Assembly (NCBI GenBank): GCA_020634165.1 | Contig: JACKCF010000001.1 | Location: 2,232,001 to 2,296,000 of the forward strand | From: Anaerolineaceae bacterium | GTDB lineage: Bacteria; Chloroflexota; Anaerolineae; Aggregatilineales; Phototrophicaceae | Direction of reading: 5' to 3' | DNA: 64,000 bases | In this document: in pieces, positions 8,543 through 16,038 of the stretch | Numbering within the stretch: position 1 is the first letter of the stretch | Layout: the number at the start of each line of letters is the position of its first letter | Position numbers and translations under genes: made by a program | The notes under the pieces: model-generated | Seen by the model: the letters and a program-made list of their open reading frames with translations, nothing else | Told to the model about the DNA's origin: nothing | Databases searched by the model: none

Positions 8543-9166
8543 TTAGGTACCAAACATGCGGTCACCCGCATCACCCAGACCGGGGACGATAAAGCCAATG
8601 TCGTTCAGGCGCTCATCAAGGTGGGCAATGTGGATGGGAATATCAGGATGTGCTGTCGAGAAGGCTTCGACCCCTTCCGGCGCAGCCAGCAGCCCGACAT
8701 ACTTGATACGCGACACCCCCCAGTCTTTCAGAATATTGGCGGTGGCAATCGCAGACCCCCCTGTTGCCAGCATGGGATCAAGAATCAAGCAAATTTGTAC
8801 GGTCGGCTCTTTTGGGAGCTTGTTGTAATAGGATACTGGCCGAAGCGTTTCCTCGTCACGGTAGAGGCCAATATGCCAGACCTGAACGTTCGGCAAAAGC
8901 TGCATGATGCCGTCGGTCATGCCGATACCTGCGCGCATAATCGGAACGAGGCCAATGGCCTCTTTGGCAGTTGTTCCCATCGTCTGCCCCATTGGTGTGG
9001 TGACGGGTTTTTCTACGACTGTCATATCCTGAGTGGCTTCATAGCAGAGCAGCATCGACAACTCACGAACGAGTTCACGGAAATTTCGGTGATCCGTTGA
9101 TACATCCCGAAGTGCTGTGAGTTTGTGTTTGACAAGGGGATGCTGGGATTCAAAAAGTAAAGTCAT
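8543..9166 (-). CDS. upp: Uracil phosphoribosyltransferase
   Basis: It salvages uracil with PRPP to give UMP. The frame extends to 9196, but the ATG at 9166 is preferred: GGAAGGG lies six to seven bases upstream and the protein then starts MTLLFESQHPLVKHKL, as in the family, at 207 residues. Visible features are the PRPP-binding LDPMLATGGSA, the GLVPIMRAGIGM block and the C-terminal uracil-binding GFIVPGLGDAGDRMFGT. A strong promoter stands at 9196-9224. It is co-directional with the WecA-like gene. Pyrimidine salvage is also served by tdk in this window. Confidence 0.97.
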   Translation of the reverse strand: MTLLFESQHPLVKHKLTALRDVSTDHRNFRELVRELSMLLCYEATQDMTVVEKPVTTPMGQTMGTTAKEAIGLVPIMRAGIGMTDGIMQLLPNVQVWHIGLYRDEETLRPVSYYNKLPKEPTVQICLILDPMLATGGSAIATANILKDWGVSRIKYVGLLAAPEGVEAFSTAHPDIPIHIAHLDERLNDIGFIVPGLGDAGDRMFGT

Positions 9167-9195
9167 GATTATCCCTTCCGACCGATAGCGGCTCA

Positions 9196-9224
9196 AGTGT
9201 AAGTCGCTGGCTAGCTCTTGTCAA
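9196..9224 (-). promoter_or_regulatory. Sigma70-type promoter of upp
   Basis: Read on the minus strand, TTGACA (9219-9224) and TACACT (9196-9201) are separated by exactly 17 bases, giving a predicted start near 9189 and a leader of about 23 bases to the upp ATG at 9166. It also argues against the upstream in-frame start at 9196. Confidence 0.8.
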
Positions 9225-9271
9225 AGGATTTATGTCATCTTGCGCTGATTGATAGCGGCGTGATCTTAGGA

Positions 9272-9299
9272 TTGCGTGCGGTCTACTATCCGTTACAAT
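9272..9299 (+). promoter_or_regulatory. Probable promoter of ruvB-queA
   Basis: TTGCGT (9272-9277) and TACAAT (9294-9299) are 16 bases apart. Transcription would start near 9306, which excludes the in-frame ATG at 9298 and supports the ruvB start at 9337. Confidence 0.5.
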
Positions 9300-9336
9300 G
9301 CTAGAACAAATAAACCGCAATTGTGGAGTGCAGCGA

Positions 9337-10368
9337 ATGTCCGAAGATGGACGCATGATGGGTGGTCAGGCGCAGCGAGATGATCGTCGCAATATTGCAT
9401 TGCGACCAAAAGACCTCAGCGAGATGATCGGCCAGGATCGACTTCGAGAGAATCTATCGATCATTCTGGATGCTGCTCGCTTGCGTAATGAGCCAATTGA
9501 CCATCTCTTATTTTATGGTCCTCCCGGACTTGGTAAGACTTCGCTGGCTCATGTCATCGCTAATGAGATGCAGGCGAATATTCGCATCACGGCTGGTCCG
9601 TCGATTGAACGTGCTGGTGATTTGGCAGCGATTCTGACGCATCTTAAAAAGGGCGATATTCTCTTCATCGATGAAGTGCATCGACTGGGTAAAGCTGTTG
9701 AGGAAATTCTTTATCCAGCGATGGAAGACTTCGTGCTGGATATTGTGATTGGCAAGGGGCCGGCTGCGAAAACGGTCCGGCTGAATCTGCCACGCTTTAC
9801 TGTGATTGGTGCAACGACGCGACTGGCGCTGTTGGCGGGGCCTTTACGGGACCGCTTTGGCGCGCGCTTTCGGCTGGATTTTTACGATCAGGATGCGATG
9901 GAAAGCATTGTTGTCCGTGCGGCGACGATGCTCAAGATCGATATTGATCCAGACGGTGCCATTGAAATCGCGCGGCGGTCACGGGGTACGCCGCGTATTG
10001 GCCTGCGACTGTTGCGACGTGTACGCGATTACGCACAGACACGTGCGGAAGGCGTTATCACTGAGGGTGTTACGCGAGAAGCACTCGCGTTGATGAATAT
10101 CGACGAATTGGGACTTGATGAAATTGATCGCCGAATTCTGCGGACTATCATCGAGAAATTCAGCGGTGGGCCTGTTGGTCTGGAAACGATTGCTGCCGCG
10201 ATCAGCGAAGACAGTTCGACGATTATGGATGTATACGAACCCTATCTGATTCAACTTGGGTTCATCGACCGGACACCACGTGGTCGTACTGCGACAAAAC
10301 ATGCTTATAACCATCTAAACATCCCGCTGGAAGATGAAAGCGGGGATAGCCAACCGAGGTTGTTCTAG
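9337..10368 (+). CDS. ruvB: Holliday junction branch migration helicase RuvB
   Basis: RuvB is the AAA+ motor that drives branch migration with RuvA and precedes RuvC cleavage. The ATG at 9337 is chosen because GGAG lies eight bases upstream and a promoter -10 covers the alternative ATG at 9298; the product is 343 residues. Visible motifs are Walker A GPPGLGKT, Walker B ILFIDEVHR, sensor 1 and arginine finger region GATTRLALLAGPLRDRFG, and sensor 2 around SRGTPRIGLRLLRR. A C-terminal winged helix ends in GFIDRTPRGRTAT. ruvA and ruvC are not here but at about 40.7-41.8 kb with yebC. queA begins two bases after its stop. Confidence 0.97.
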   Translation: MSEDGRMMGGQAQRDDRRNIALRPKDLSEMIGQDRLRENLSIILDAARLRNEPIDHLLFYGPPGLGKTSLAHVIANEMQANIRITAGPSIERAGDLAAILTHLKKGDILFIDEVHRLGKAVEEILYPAMEDFVLDIVIGKGPAAKTVRLNLPRFTVIGATTRLALLAGPLRDRFGARFRLDFYDQDAMESIVVRAATMLKIDIDPDGAIEIARRSRGTPRIGLRLLRRVRDYAQTRAEGVITEGVTREALALMNIDELGLDEIDRRILRTIIEKFSGGPVGLETIAAAISEDSSTIMDVYEPYLIQLGFIDRTPRGRTATKHAYNHLNIPLEDESGDSQPRLF

Positions 10369-10369
10369 A

Positions 10370-11434
10370 TTGAAACTCCACGATTTTGATTACGATCTAC
10401 CAGAAGCCTACATTGCACAACAGCCTGTAGAACCGCGCGATAGTTCGCGATTGATGACCCTGGACCGCGAGACAGGTGCAGTGGGTCATCATGTGTTTGC
10501 CGATATTCTTGATATGCTAAACCCCAATGACGTGCTTGTCATCAATAATACGCGCGTGATTCCTGGGCGGCTTTATGCCACGAAGCAGGACACAGGCGGT
10601 CAGGTGGAGGTATTGCTGCTACGTGACCTGGGCGACCTGAAGTGGCTGGTTATCGTTGGTGGCAAAGGTGTCACTACGGGGCGAACGCTCGATTTTAACG
10701 ATGGCATTACAGCAACCGTGATCGAAGAGCGCGATGGTCCGCAGAGGGTGTTAGAATTCAGCCAGGATATTGAGGACCTCGTTTATTCCAATGGCCAGAT
10801 GCCACTGCCGCCTTATATTCATGAGCGATTGGATGATCCTGAGCGCTATCAGACGATTTACAGTCGAATAGAAGGATCGGCTGCTGCCCCAACAGCAGGG
10901 TTGCACTTCACCCCTGATTTGCTCATTGCGATCCGTGATAAGGGTGTGCAAATCGCGTACTGCACGCTGCACATCGGCCTGGATACGTTCCAGCCAGTGA
11001 AAGAAGAAAATATCACTGAGCATGTGATTCACAGTGAGTATGCAACGCTGGACAACACCAATGCCAAGATCATCAACGATGGTAAGCTGGCTGGTGGTCG
11101 GATCATTGCGGTTGGAACGACTTCCGCGCGGACACTGGAGACAGCGGGTATTCTAAGTGCCGGTGGTGATCCGGCTGATCCGGCAGCATCTGAAAATATG
11201 TGCCCCTGGCGACCTGTGACGGCCTTTGAGCAGGATACACGGTTGTTTATCTACCCTGGCTATCACTGGCGGGTCGTGGATGCGATGATTACGAATTTCC
11301 ATTTACCCAAGTCTACCCTGCTCATGATGATCAGCGCATTTGCAGGCAGGGAACATGTGCGGCAAGCGTATGAAGTTGCCAAACAGGAGAGTTATCGATT
11401 TTTCTCTTTTGGGGATGCCATGTTCATTAGCTGA
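10370..11434 (+). CDS. queA: tRNA preQ1(34) S-adenosylmethionine ribosyltransferase-isomerase QueA
   Basis: QueA adds the ribosyl moiety of SAM to preQ1 in tRNA to form epoxyqueuosine. A longer frame starts at 10334 inside ruvB, but the TTG at 10370 gives the family N-terminus (KLHDFDYDLPEAYIAQ) and has GAGG at 10356-10359; product 354 residues. Conserved blocks seen are the LMTLDRETG and VLVINNTRVIPGRL regions, AAPTAGLHFTP, VGTTSARTLE and the C-terminal ITNFHLPKSTLLMMISAFAG. The ruvB-queA pairing is common in bacteria, and the two-base gap suggests one transcript with translational coupling. Confidence 0.96.
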   Translation: MKLHDFDYDLPEAYIAQQPVEPRDSSRLMTLDRETGAVGHHVFADILDMLNPNDVLVINNTRVIPGRLYATKQDTGGQVEVLLLRDLGDLKWLVIVGGKGVTTGRTLDFNDGITATVIEERDGPQRVLEFSQDIEDLVYSNGQMPLPPYIHERLDDPERYQTIYSRIEGSAAAPTAGLHFTPDLLIAIRDKGVQIAYCTLHIGLDTFQPVKEENITEHVIHSEYATLDNTNAKIINDGKLAGGRIIAVGTTSARTLETAGILSAGGDPADPAASENMCPWRPVTAFEQDTRLFIYPGYHWRVVDAMITNFHLPKSTLLMMISAFAGREHVRQAYEVAKQESYRFFSFGDAMFIS

Positions 11435-11439
11435 GAGGC

Positions 11440-11829
11440 TTATTCGTCGGTAGGCCAATAGCCTGGAACGGAAACAGCCTCGTCGGCACCTGGCCAGGGC
11501 GGCATGGTGATCAGAACCATTTCCAGAGGCTGAGAGAGTAAATTTCTGAATTGGAAATGTGTGCCCAGAGGGATTGTCAACGAACAACCAGGCTTAAGCC
11601 TGGTGATGGATTCCTGATTGCCATTTTTGCGCCACATTTCGCCTTCGCCAGAGAGAACGTACCAGATTTCTTCTACAGTCTTATGGGTGACGGGATAGGA
11701 TACCTGGTTTGGCCTGAGTGTGATGTGTGCCATGCTTCCCCCGTTAAGTTCAGGTAGCAAGCGGATTTCTGAACCATCTGGTGCGATGACATCATATTCT
11801 TTGGCGACATACAGCGTGGTAAATGGCAT
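11440..11829 (-). CDS. Small cupin-domain protein
   Basis: This is a single-domain cupin of 129 residues. The first cupin motif is degenerate but visible as VTHKTVEEIWYVLSGEGEMW, with a His and two Glu as possible metal ligands. The second, PGCSLTIPLGTHFQFRN, keeps the PxGxxH core with one His. Such small cupins bind a metal or a small ligand; the substrate cannot be predicted. It converges on queA with five bases between the stops and has no co-directional neighbour close by, so it is probably transcribed alone. It could be an isomerase/epimerase-like or a sensory cupin; the fold call is firm and the function open. Confidence 0.8.
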   Translation of the reverse strand: MPFTTLYVAKEYDVIAPDGSEIRLLPELNGGSMAHITLRPNQVSYPVTHKTVEEIWYVLSGEGEMWRKNGNQESITRLKPGCSLTIPLGTHFQFRNLLSQPLEMVLITMPPWPGADEAVSVPGYWPTDE

Positions 11830-11961
11830 AGGTGCTGACCCTTTGGCACGTTAAACCTGCACTAAGTATTACTTATTATCGAATAATCTGCTAATTCATG
11901 CAGGTAAGCAGCTAACTGCCAAAATACGGAGTAGAGGGTGGTTCTGGGACATAAATCGGCG

Positions 11962-11990
11962 TTGACGCATGACTTGGTGCCCCGTATAAT
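11962..11990 (+). promoter_or_regulatory. Strong sigma70-type promoter of the rplU-rpmA operon
   Basis: TTGACG (11962-11967) and a perfect TATAAT (11985-11990) have the ideal 17-base spacing. Predicted start is near 11997, giving a ribosomal-protein leader of about 140 bases. Confidence 0.85.
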
Positions 11991-12019
11991 ACGCAGGCTT
12001 CGCATAAGCGGGGCTTTTT
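11979..12019 (+). terminator. Terminator-like inverted repeat whose loop contains the rplU -10 box
   Basis: gccccg (11979-11984) pairs with cggggc (12009-12014), and five T follow at 12015-12019. The -10 box is in the loop. RNA started at this promoter would lack the left arm but could form a small gctt/aagc stem just before the T-run, while read-through RNA from queA could form the whole hairpin. Terminating read-through is the simplest reading. Confidence 0.4.
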
Positions 12020-12137
12020 GTTCGTCTAGTGACTGTCGTTTGACACACTACCCTATCAATATCACCAATTTTCCCCGTTTGTTGACCCTTCTGATACTCG
12101 ACAGCGGAGATGAAGTGAAGGTTGGAGACCAGACGTT

Positions 12138-12449
12138 ATGTATGCAATTGTGAAAATCGGTGGACGTCAATATCGTGCCGAGAAAGATGCCGTTATTGAT
12201 GTCGAGCGGTTACCCCAGGAAGTCGGCGAGACCGTCACATTTGATGAGGTCTTGATGATTGGCGATGGTGACAATACTGTAGTTGGTACCCCGACCGTGG
12301 CGGGTGCCAGCGTCACTGCCACTGTTGAAGATCAGTTCCGTGGTGAAAAAGTCATCGTTTTTAAGTATCGTCAACGTACAAATTACCGTGTAAAGCGTGG
12401 GCATCGTCAGTATCACACCCGCTTGCGCATCGGTGAAATTTCTAGCTAA
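12138..12449 (+). CDS. rplU: Ribosomal protein L21 (bL21)
   Basis: This is a 103-residue large-subunit protein that binds 23S rRNA near L20. It begins MYAIVKIGGRQYRAEK and ends with the basic family signature FKYRQRTNYRVKRGHRQYHT, both typical. GGAG lies ten bases before the ATG. It opens the usual bacterial rplU-rpmA pair, driven by the promoter at 11962-11990. Confidence 0.98.
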   Translation: MYAIVKIGGRQYRAEKDAVIDVERLPQEVGETVTFDEVLMIGDGDNTVVGTPTVAGASVTATVEDQFRGEKVIVFKYRQRTNYRVKRGHRQYHTRLRIGEISS

Positions 12450-12481
12450 CATCGACCAGTTAAAGCAGAAAGGCTGCGATC

Positions 12482-12754
12482 ATGGCCCATAAGAAAGGTG
12501 GCGGTTCAACTCGCAACGGTCGCGATAGTGAATCTAAGCGACTAGGTGTTAAGAAATTTGGTGGCGAGTTCGTCATTCCCGGTAACATCATTGTTCGTCA
12601 GCGTGGTACCAAGTTCCATCCCGGTGAGAACGTCGGGATTGGTCGTGACCATACGATCTTCGCGACAAGTGAAGGCTATGTTGTCTTTGAGCGTATGCGT
12701 AATCGTGCTGGCCAAAAGCAAATCAGCGTTGTCGCAGAGCTACCGCAACAGTAG
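12482..12754 (+). CDS. rpmA: Ribosomal protein L27 (bL27)
   Basis: This is a 90-residue large-subunit protein whose N-terminal tail reaches toward the peptidyl transferase centre. It starts MAHKKGGGSTRNGRDSESKR and contains the GNIIVRQRGTKFHPGENVG block, both diagnostic. There is no cleavable N-terminal extension of the Firmicutes type. It follows rplU by 32 bases with AAAGG upstream of the ATG. Confidence 0.98.
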   Translation: MAHKKGGGSTRNGRDSESKRLGVKKFGGEFVIPGNIIVRQRGTKFHPGENVGIGRDHTIFATSEGYVVFERMRNRAGQKQISVVAELPQQ

Positions 12755-12833
12755 CATTCTGTCGCTTTATCATCCAAACTGTGCATCACGCCACTCTGCC
12801 ATCATGTGCAGAGCCGTGTTGTGAGGAGACAAA

Positions 12834-13325
12834 ATGAAAAAAGATATTCACCCACAGTGGTTCTCTGATGCTGTTGTGACTTGTATGTCCTGCGGTACAG
12901 AATGGCGTACAGGGGCAACCGTCGAAACCATGCAGACGGAAATCTGCTCCAACTGCCACCCCTTCTATACCGGCCAGCAGCGTATCGTTGATACCGAGGG
13001 CCGCGTTGATACCTTCATGAAGCGTCTGCGCCTGCGTGATGAAATGCGCGCCCAGCGTGAAGCTGAAGTTGAGGCATTGACGCCACCGGACCTGCCCCTT
13101 TCAGAGCTTGGCTTGGGCAAACGTCACCTGAGCGTGCTGGAAGAGAATGGCATCACGGTCGTCCAGCATGTTCTGGATAAGCTGGTTGAAGAAGGCGAAG
13201 AAGCTCTGCTGAGTCTGTCCGGCATTGGTCGCCAAGCACTGAGTGACATCAAGAAGAGCCTGCGTAATCGCGGCTATGATGTTCCGGCTTCAAAAGAGGC
13301 TGAAGGCGGCGAAGAAGCCGAATAA
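12834..13325 (+). CDS. rpmE: Ribosomal protein L31 fused to an RNA polymerase alpha-CTD-like domain
   Basis: Residues 1-65 are a zinc-type bL31: MKKDIHP start, Cys17/Cys20 and Cys38/Cys41 ligand pairs, then CHPFYTGQQRIVDTEGRVD. Normal L31 ends at about 70. Here a charged helix (66-85) leads to residues 87-150, which resemble the alpha subunit C-terminal domain: PLSELGLGKRHLSVLEENG, a helix, then the hairpin-helix block LSGIGRQALSDIKKSL and RGYDVP. The alpha-CTD DNA-contact Arg/Asn are not clearly kept and there is a four-residue insertion in my manual alignment, so the second domain could be another helix-hairpin-helix module. The tail is acidic. GAGG precedes the ATG, and the gene follows rpmA and precedes tdk. 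Confidence 0.88.
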   Translation: MKKDIHPQWFSDAVVTCMSCGTEWRTGATVETMQTEICSNCHPFYTGQQRIVDTEGRVDTFMKRLRLRDEMRAQREAEVEALTPPDLPLSELGLGKRHLSVLEENGITVVQHVLDKLVEEGEEALLSLSGIGRQALSDIKKSLRNRGYDVPASKEAEGGEEAE

Positions 13326-13351
13326 GCCTTACAGTACTATGTGCTAATTAA

Positions 13352-13385
13352 CAGATGTGCCATATCATATGGCACATCTGTTTTG
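13352..13385 (+). terminator. Intrinsic terminator after the L31 fusion gene
   Basis: Perfect 14-base arms (cagatgtgccatat and atatggcacatctg) separated by one base, so the real loop is a few bases wider, are followed by ttttgtt. It should end the rplU-rpmA-rpmE transcript before tdk. Confidence 0.8.
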
Positions 13386-13479
13386 TTGATACCAACACTT
13401 CGCGTTACCATTCGCACAAAATCGCTTGATCCACAGCGTTATTGACATTTGATTGATTTCTTCATAGGAAGGCGCCACG

Positions 13480-14070
13480 ATGAAGCATCATGCGGGTCGC
13501 TTTGAGATTATTTGCGGCAGTATGTTTTCTGGGAAAACAGAAGAGTTGATCCGGCGCGTTCGGCGGGCGGTGATCGCCAAGCAGCCTGTGCAAGTCTTTA
13601 AGCCACAGATCGACGATCGCTATGGCATTCAGGTTGTTAAGAGCCACAACGGCCAGAATATTGAAGCTATTCCGGTGGGTGATCCCGCAACGATCTTTGA
13701 TCATCTTGAGCCGAATACAACTGTGGTCGGTATAGATGAAATTCAGTTTTTTGATCCCGGAATTGTGACGGTGATTGAGCAATTGGCGAGTCGGGGAATT
13801 CGCGTAATCGCTGCGGGGCTGGACATGGATTTCCGAGGTGAGCCGTTTGGACCAATGCCACAGCTATTGGCGGTTGCGGAAGAAGTCGTCAAACTGCATG
13901 CGATTTGCGTTGTCTGCGGCGACCTGGCAAGCAGAACCCAGCGCCTGGTCAACGGCAAACCAGCACACTATGAAGACCCAATTATTATGGTCGGTGCTCA
14001 AGAGAGTTACGAGGCACGCTGCCGTTCCTGCCATCGCGTTCCGCATCTGGATGCCGTTGCCAAAAGCTAA
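13480..14070 (+). CDS. tdk: Thymidine kinase (type II)
   Basis: It phosphorylates thymidine to dTMP using ATP in the salvage pathway. At 196 residues it has Walker A GSMFSGKTEEL (about 13-23), the Walker B-like VVGIDEIQFFDPG, the lasso region AICVVCGDLASRTQR and the zinc-binding CxxC pairs (CVVC, CRSCH). All belong to the small tetrameric type found in most bacteria. AGGAAGG lies upstream of the ATG. It follows the L31 gene, a common rpmE-tdk order. De novo dTMP would come from thyX, also in this window. Confidence 0.96.
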   Translation: MKHHAGRFEIICGSMFSGKTEELIRRVRRAVIAKQPVQVFKPQIDDRYGIQVVKSHNGQNIEAIPVGDPATIFDHLEPNTTVVGIDEIQFFDPGIVTVIEQLASRGIRVIAAGLDMDFRGEPFGPMPQLLAVAEEVVKLHAICVVCGDLASRTQRLVNGKPAHYEDPIIMVGAQESYEARCRSCHRVPHLDAVAKS

Positions 14071-14087
14071 ATCAGTGGCACTTTCAA

Positions 14088-14116
14088 TTGTTCTGGCAGG
14101 CGTCTGGCTGTAGACT
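14088..14116 (+). promoter_or_regulatory. Possible promoter of the Bat/MoxR operon
   Basis: TTGTTC (14088-14093) and TAGACT (14111-14116) are 17 bases apart and end 31 bases before the MoxR ATG. Both boxes are imperfect. Confidence 0.4.
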
Positions 14117-14146
14117 GATGATCGTAGAGCACGTACGGAAAATAAT

Positions 14147-15136
14147 ATGGCATCATCAGTAGAAGCACTCAATAGACGAATCCGTGATGAAGCTGCCTTT
14201 CTGAAAGATATTCTGCGGCAGATGCAGCGTATCATCGTCGGTCAGGATGACCTTGTTCGGCATATGCTTGTGGCTTTGCTAGCTGATGGCCATGCCTTGA
14301 TCGAAGGCGTTCCAGGGCTTGCCAAGACACTGGCTGTCAGGACATTGGCATCTTCGCTGCATGCGGATTTTAAGCGTATCCAGTTTACACCCGACCTGCT
14401 CCCTTCAGATATTATTGGCACACAGATCTACAACCCTGGCGATCATACGTTTGTTCCGCGCCCAGGACCCATTTTCAGCAACATTGTCCTGGCTGATGAA
14501 ATCAACCGTGCTCCGGCAAAGGTGCAGTCTGCTTTGCTGGAAGCCATGGAAGAACGTCAGGTTACACTGGGCGAGCATACCTTCGCACTTAAAGACCCCT
14601 ATCTGGTGCTTGCTACGCAGAATCCAATTGAGCAGGAAGGCACCTATGCCCTGCCAGAAGCCCAACTCGACCGATTTATGCTGAAAATCGTCGTGGATTA
14701 CCCCAATCGCAAAGAAGAGCGCCAGATCATCGAGCGGATGTCGACGCATACGATTGAAGAAGCTGAAGCGGTTGTCGAACCTGAGGCAATTGTCCAGGCG
14801 CGAAGCGTTGTCGATGAGATTTACGTGGATGATCGACTGAAGGAATATATTCTCGATCTGGTGTTTATGACGCGCGACCCAGCCACGCTTGGCTCAAAGA
14901 AGCTGGCTTCGATGATCGAATACGGCGTCTCACCTAGAGCGACACTGTTCTTGGTGAAGGGTGCAAAAGCGCATGCATTCCTGGAAGGACGCGGTTATGT
15001 GACGCCTGAGGACATCAAGTTCATTACTCCAGCAATTATGCGGCATCGGCTGGTGTTGAGCTTTGAAGCACAGGCCGAGGCAGTTACATCGCAGCAGATT
15101 ATCGAACACCTCTTAAAACGTGTAGAAGTCCCGTAA
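14147..15136 (+). CDS. MoxR-type AAA+ ATPase
   Basis: This is a 329-residue cytoplasmic AAA+ chaperone of the MoxR/RavA group, which typically acts on the VWA-domain proteins encoded next to it. It contains Walker A EGVPGLAKT, Walker B VLADEINRAPAKVQSALLEAM with the characteristic glutamate-rich extension, sensor 1 LATQNPIEQEG and the arginine-finger region LPEAQLDRFMLK, followed by a lid domain with the SPRATLFLVKGAKAHAF sensor 2 block. It leads a run of eight close or overlapping genes matching the Bacteroides aerotolerance (Bat) layout. What the complex assembles or protects here is inferred only from those families. Confidence 0.95.
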   Translation: MASSVEALNRRIRDEAAFLKDILRQMQRIIVGQDDLVRHMLVALLADGHALIEGVPGLAKTLAVRTLASSLHADFKRIQFTPDLLPSDIIGTQIYNPGDHTFVPRPGPIFSNIVLADEINRAPAKVQSALLEAMEERQVTLGEHTFALKDPYLVLATQNPIEQEGTYALPEAQLDRFMLKIVVDYPNRKEERQIIERMSTHTIEEAEAVVEPEAIVQARSVVDEIYVDDRLKEYILDLVFMTRDPATLGSKKLASMIEYGVSPRATLFLVKGAKAHAFLEGRGYVTPEDIKFITPAIMRHRLVLSFEAQAEAVTSQQIIEHLLKRVEVP

Positions 15137-15153
15137 ATGGGGACAAAAGCCCT

Positions 15154-16038
15154 GTGTTAACACCCCAACTCCTGCGCACCATACGACGCATTGAGATTCG
15201 CACCCGACGACTGGTTGCGTCGTCGTTTAGTGGCGCTTATAAATCACGTTTTCGTGGACAAGGCATGTCTTTCGTGAGCGTGCGCCCCTATATCCCTGGC
15301 GATGATATTCGCTCGATAGACTGGAAAATCACGGCGCGGACATCGGTGCCACATGTTCGGCAGTTCATCGCCGAACGTGAGATGACGCTGCTGTTGGTGA
15401 TTGATGGCAGTGCATCGCTGATGTTTGGTTCACAGGAACAGCAGAAACGGCAATATGCTGCTGAACTGGGTGCTGTCCTGGCATACAGCGCGATTTTCAA
15501 TAATGACAAGGTCGGGCTGCTGATCTTTACTGATCGGATTGAGCATTACGTTCCGCCTGCTAAGGGTCGTAAACACATCTTACGACTGATCCGTGACTTG
15601 TTGACTTATGAGCCGACAGGAACAGGCACGGATCTGGGTGGTGTGCTGCGGATGGCCAGCCGCATTGTGCCCAAGCATTCCATTGTCATACTGCTATCTG
15701 ACTTCTTGATACCTGCGACGAATTATGAATCGCAGATGGTGATGCTGGGTCGTCAGCATGATGTGTCTGCGATTGTGCTTAAGGACCCATTGGAAGAACA
15801 TATTCCTGCCGTTGGTTTGCTGCGCGTCAAGGACAGCGAAACGGGGACAATCCGTGTGGTGGATACGGCATCAACGAAGTGGCAGCATGCGTTCCATGAA
15901 CAACGGCGGCAACTAGAGGGAGATCGTCAGCGTGTGTTCACCAAGGGGCATGTAGCTGATGTTGTGCTTTCCCAGGATGAAGACTACATTCCAGTGATTG
16001 CCCAGTTCTTCGCACAAAAGGCCAGCATTCGCTCATGA
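15154..16038 (+). CDS. DUF58 / VWA-like protein
   Basis: This 294-residue soluble protein starts with GTG. It contains the DUF58 signature RGQGMSFVSVRPYIPGDDIRSIDWK (split here as RGQGMSF, RPYIPGDD, IDWK) followed by a von Willebrand A-type fold. The first metal-site motif is DGSASL rather than the classic DxSxS, so metal binding may be altered. DUF58 proteins regularly accompany MoxR ATPases and are expected partners or clients. It lies 17 bases after moxR and its stop overlaps the next start by four bases (ATGA). Confidence 0.93.
   Translation: MLTPQLLRTIRRIEIRTRRLVASSFSGAYKSRFRGQGMSFVSVRPYIPGDDIRSIDWKITARTSVPHVRQFIAEREMTLLLVIDGSASLMFGSQEQQKRQYAAELGAVLAYSAIFNNDKVGLLIFTDRIEHYVPPAKGRKHILRLIRDLLTYEPTGTGTDLGGVLRMASRIVPKHSIVILLSDFLIPATNYESQMVMLGRQHDVSAIVLKDPLEEHIPAVGLLRVKDSETGTIRVVDTASTKWQHAFHEQRRQLEGDRQRVFTKGHVADVVLSQDEDYIPVIAQFFAQKASIRS

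Larger units (their letters stand above)
11830..12137. other. 308-base intergenic region between cupin and rplU
   Basis: This region holds the upstream side of the cupin gene, the strong plus-strand promoter at 11962-11990 and a leader of about 140 bases before rplU. I see no further open frame with a convincing ribosome-binding site. The leader contains the hairpin right arm with a T5 tract at 12009-12019 and is otherwise unstructured by eye. Confidence 0.7.

Noticed and set aside
8525..9100. 191-codon plus-strand frame over upp
   Set aside because: Antisense to a certain uracil phosphoribosyltransferase gene; no family features.
13442..13470. TTGACA upstream of tdk as a promoter
   Set aside because: The matching -10 position (TAGGAA) overlaps the ribosome-binding site and would leave almost no leader.
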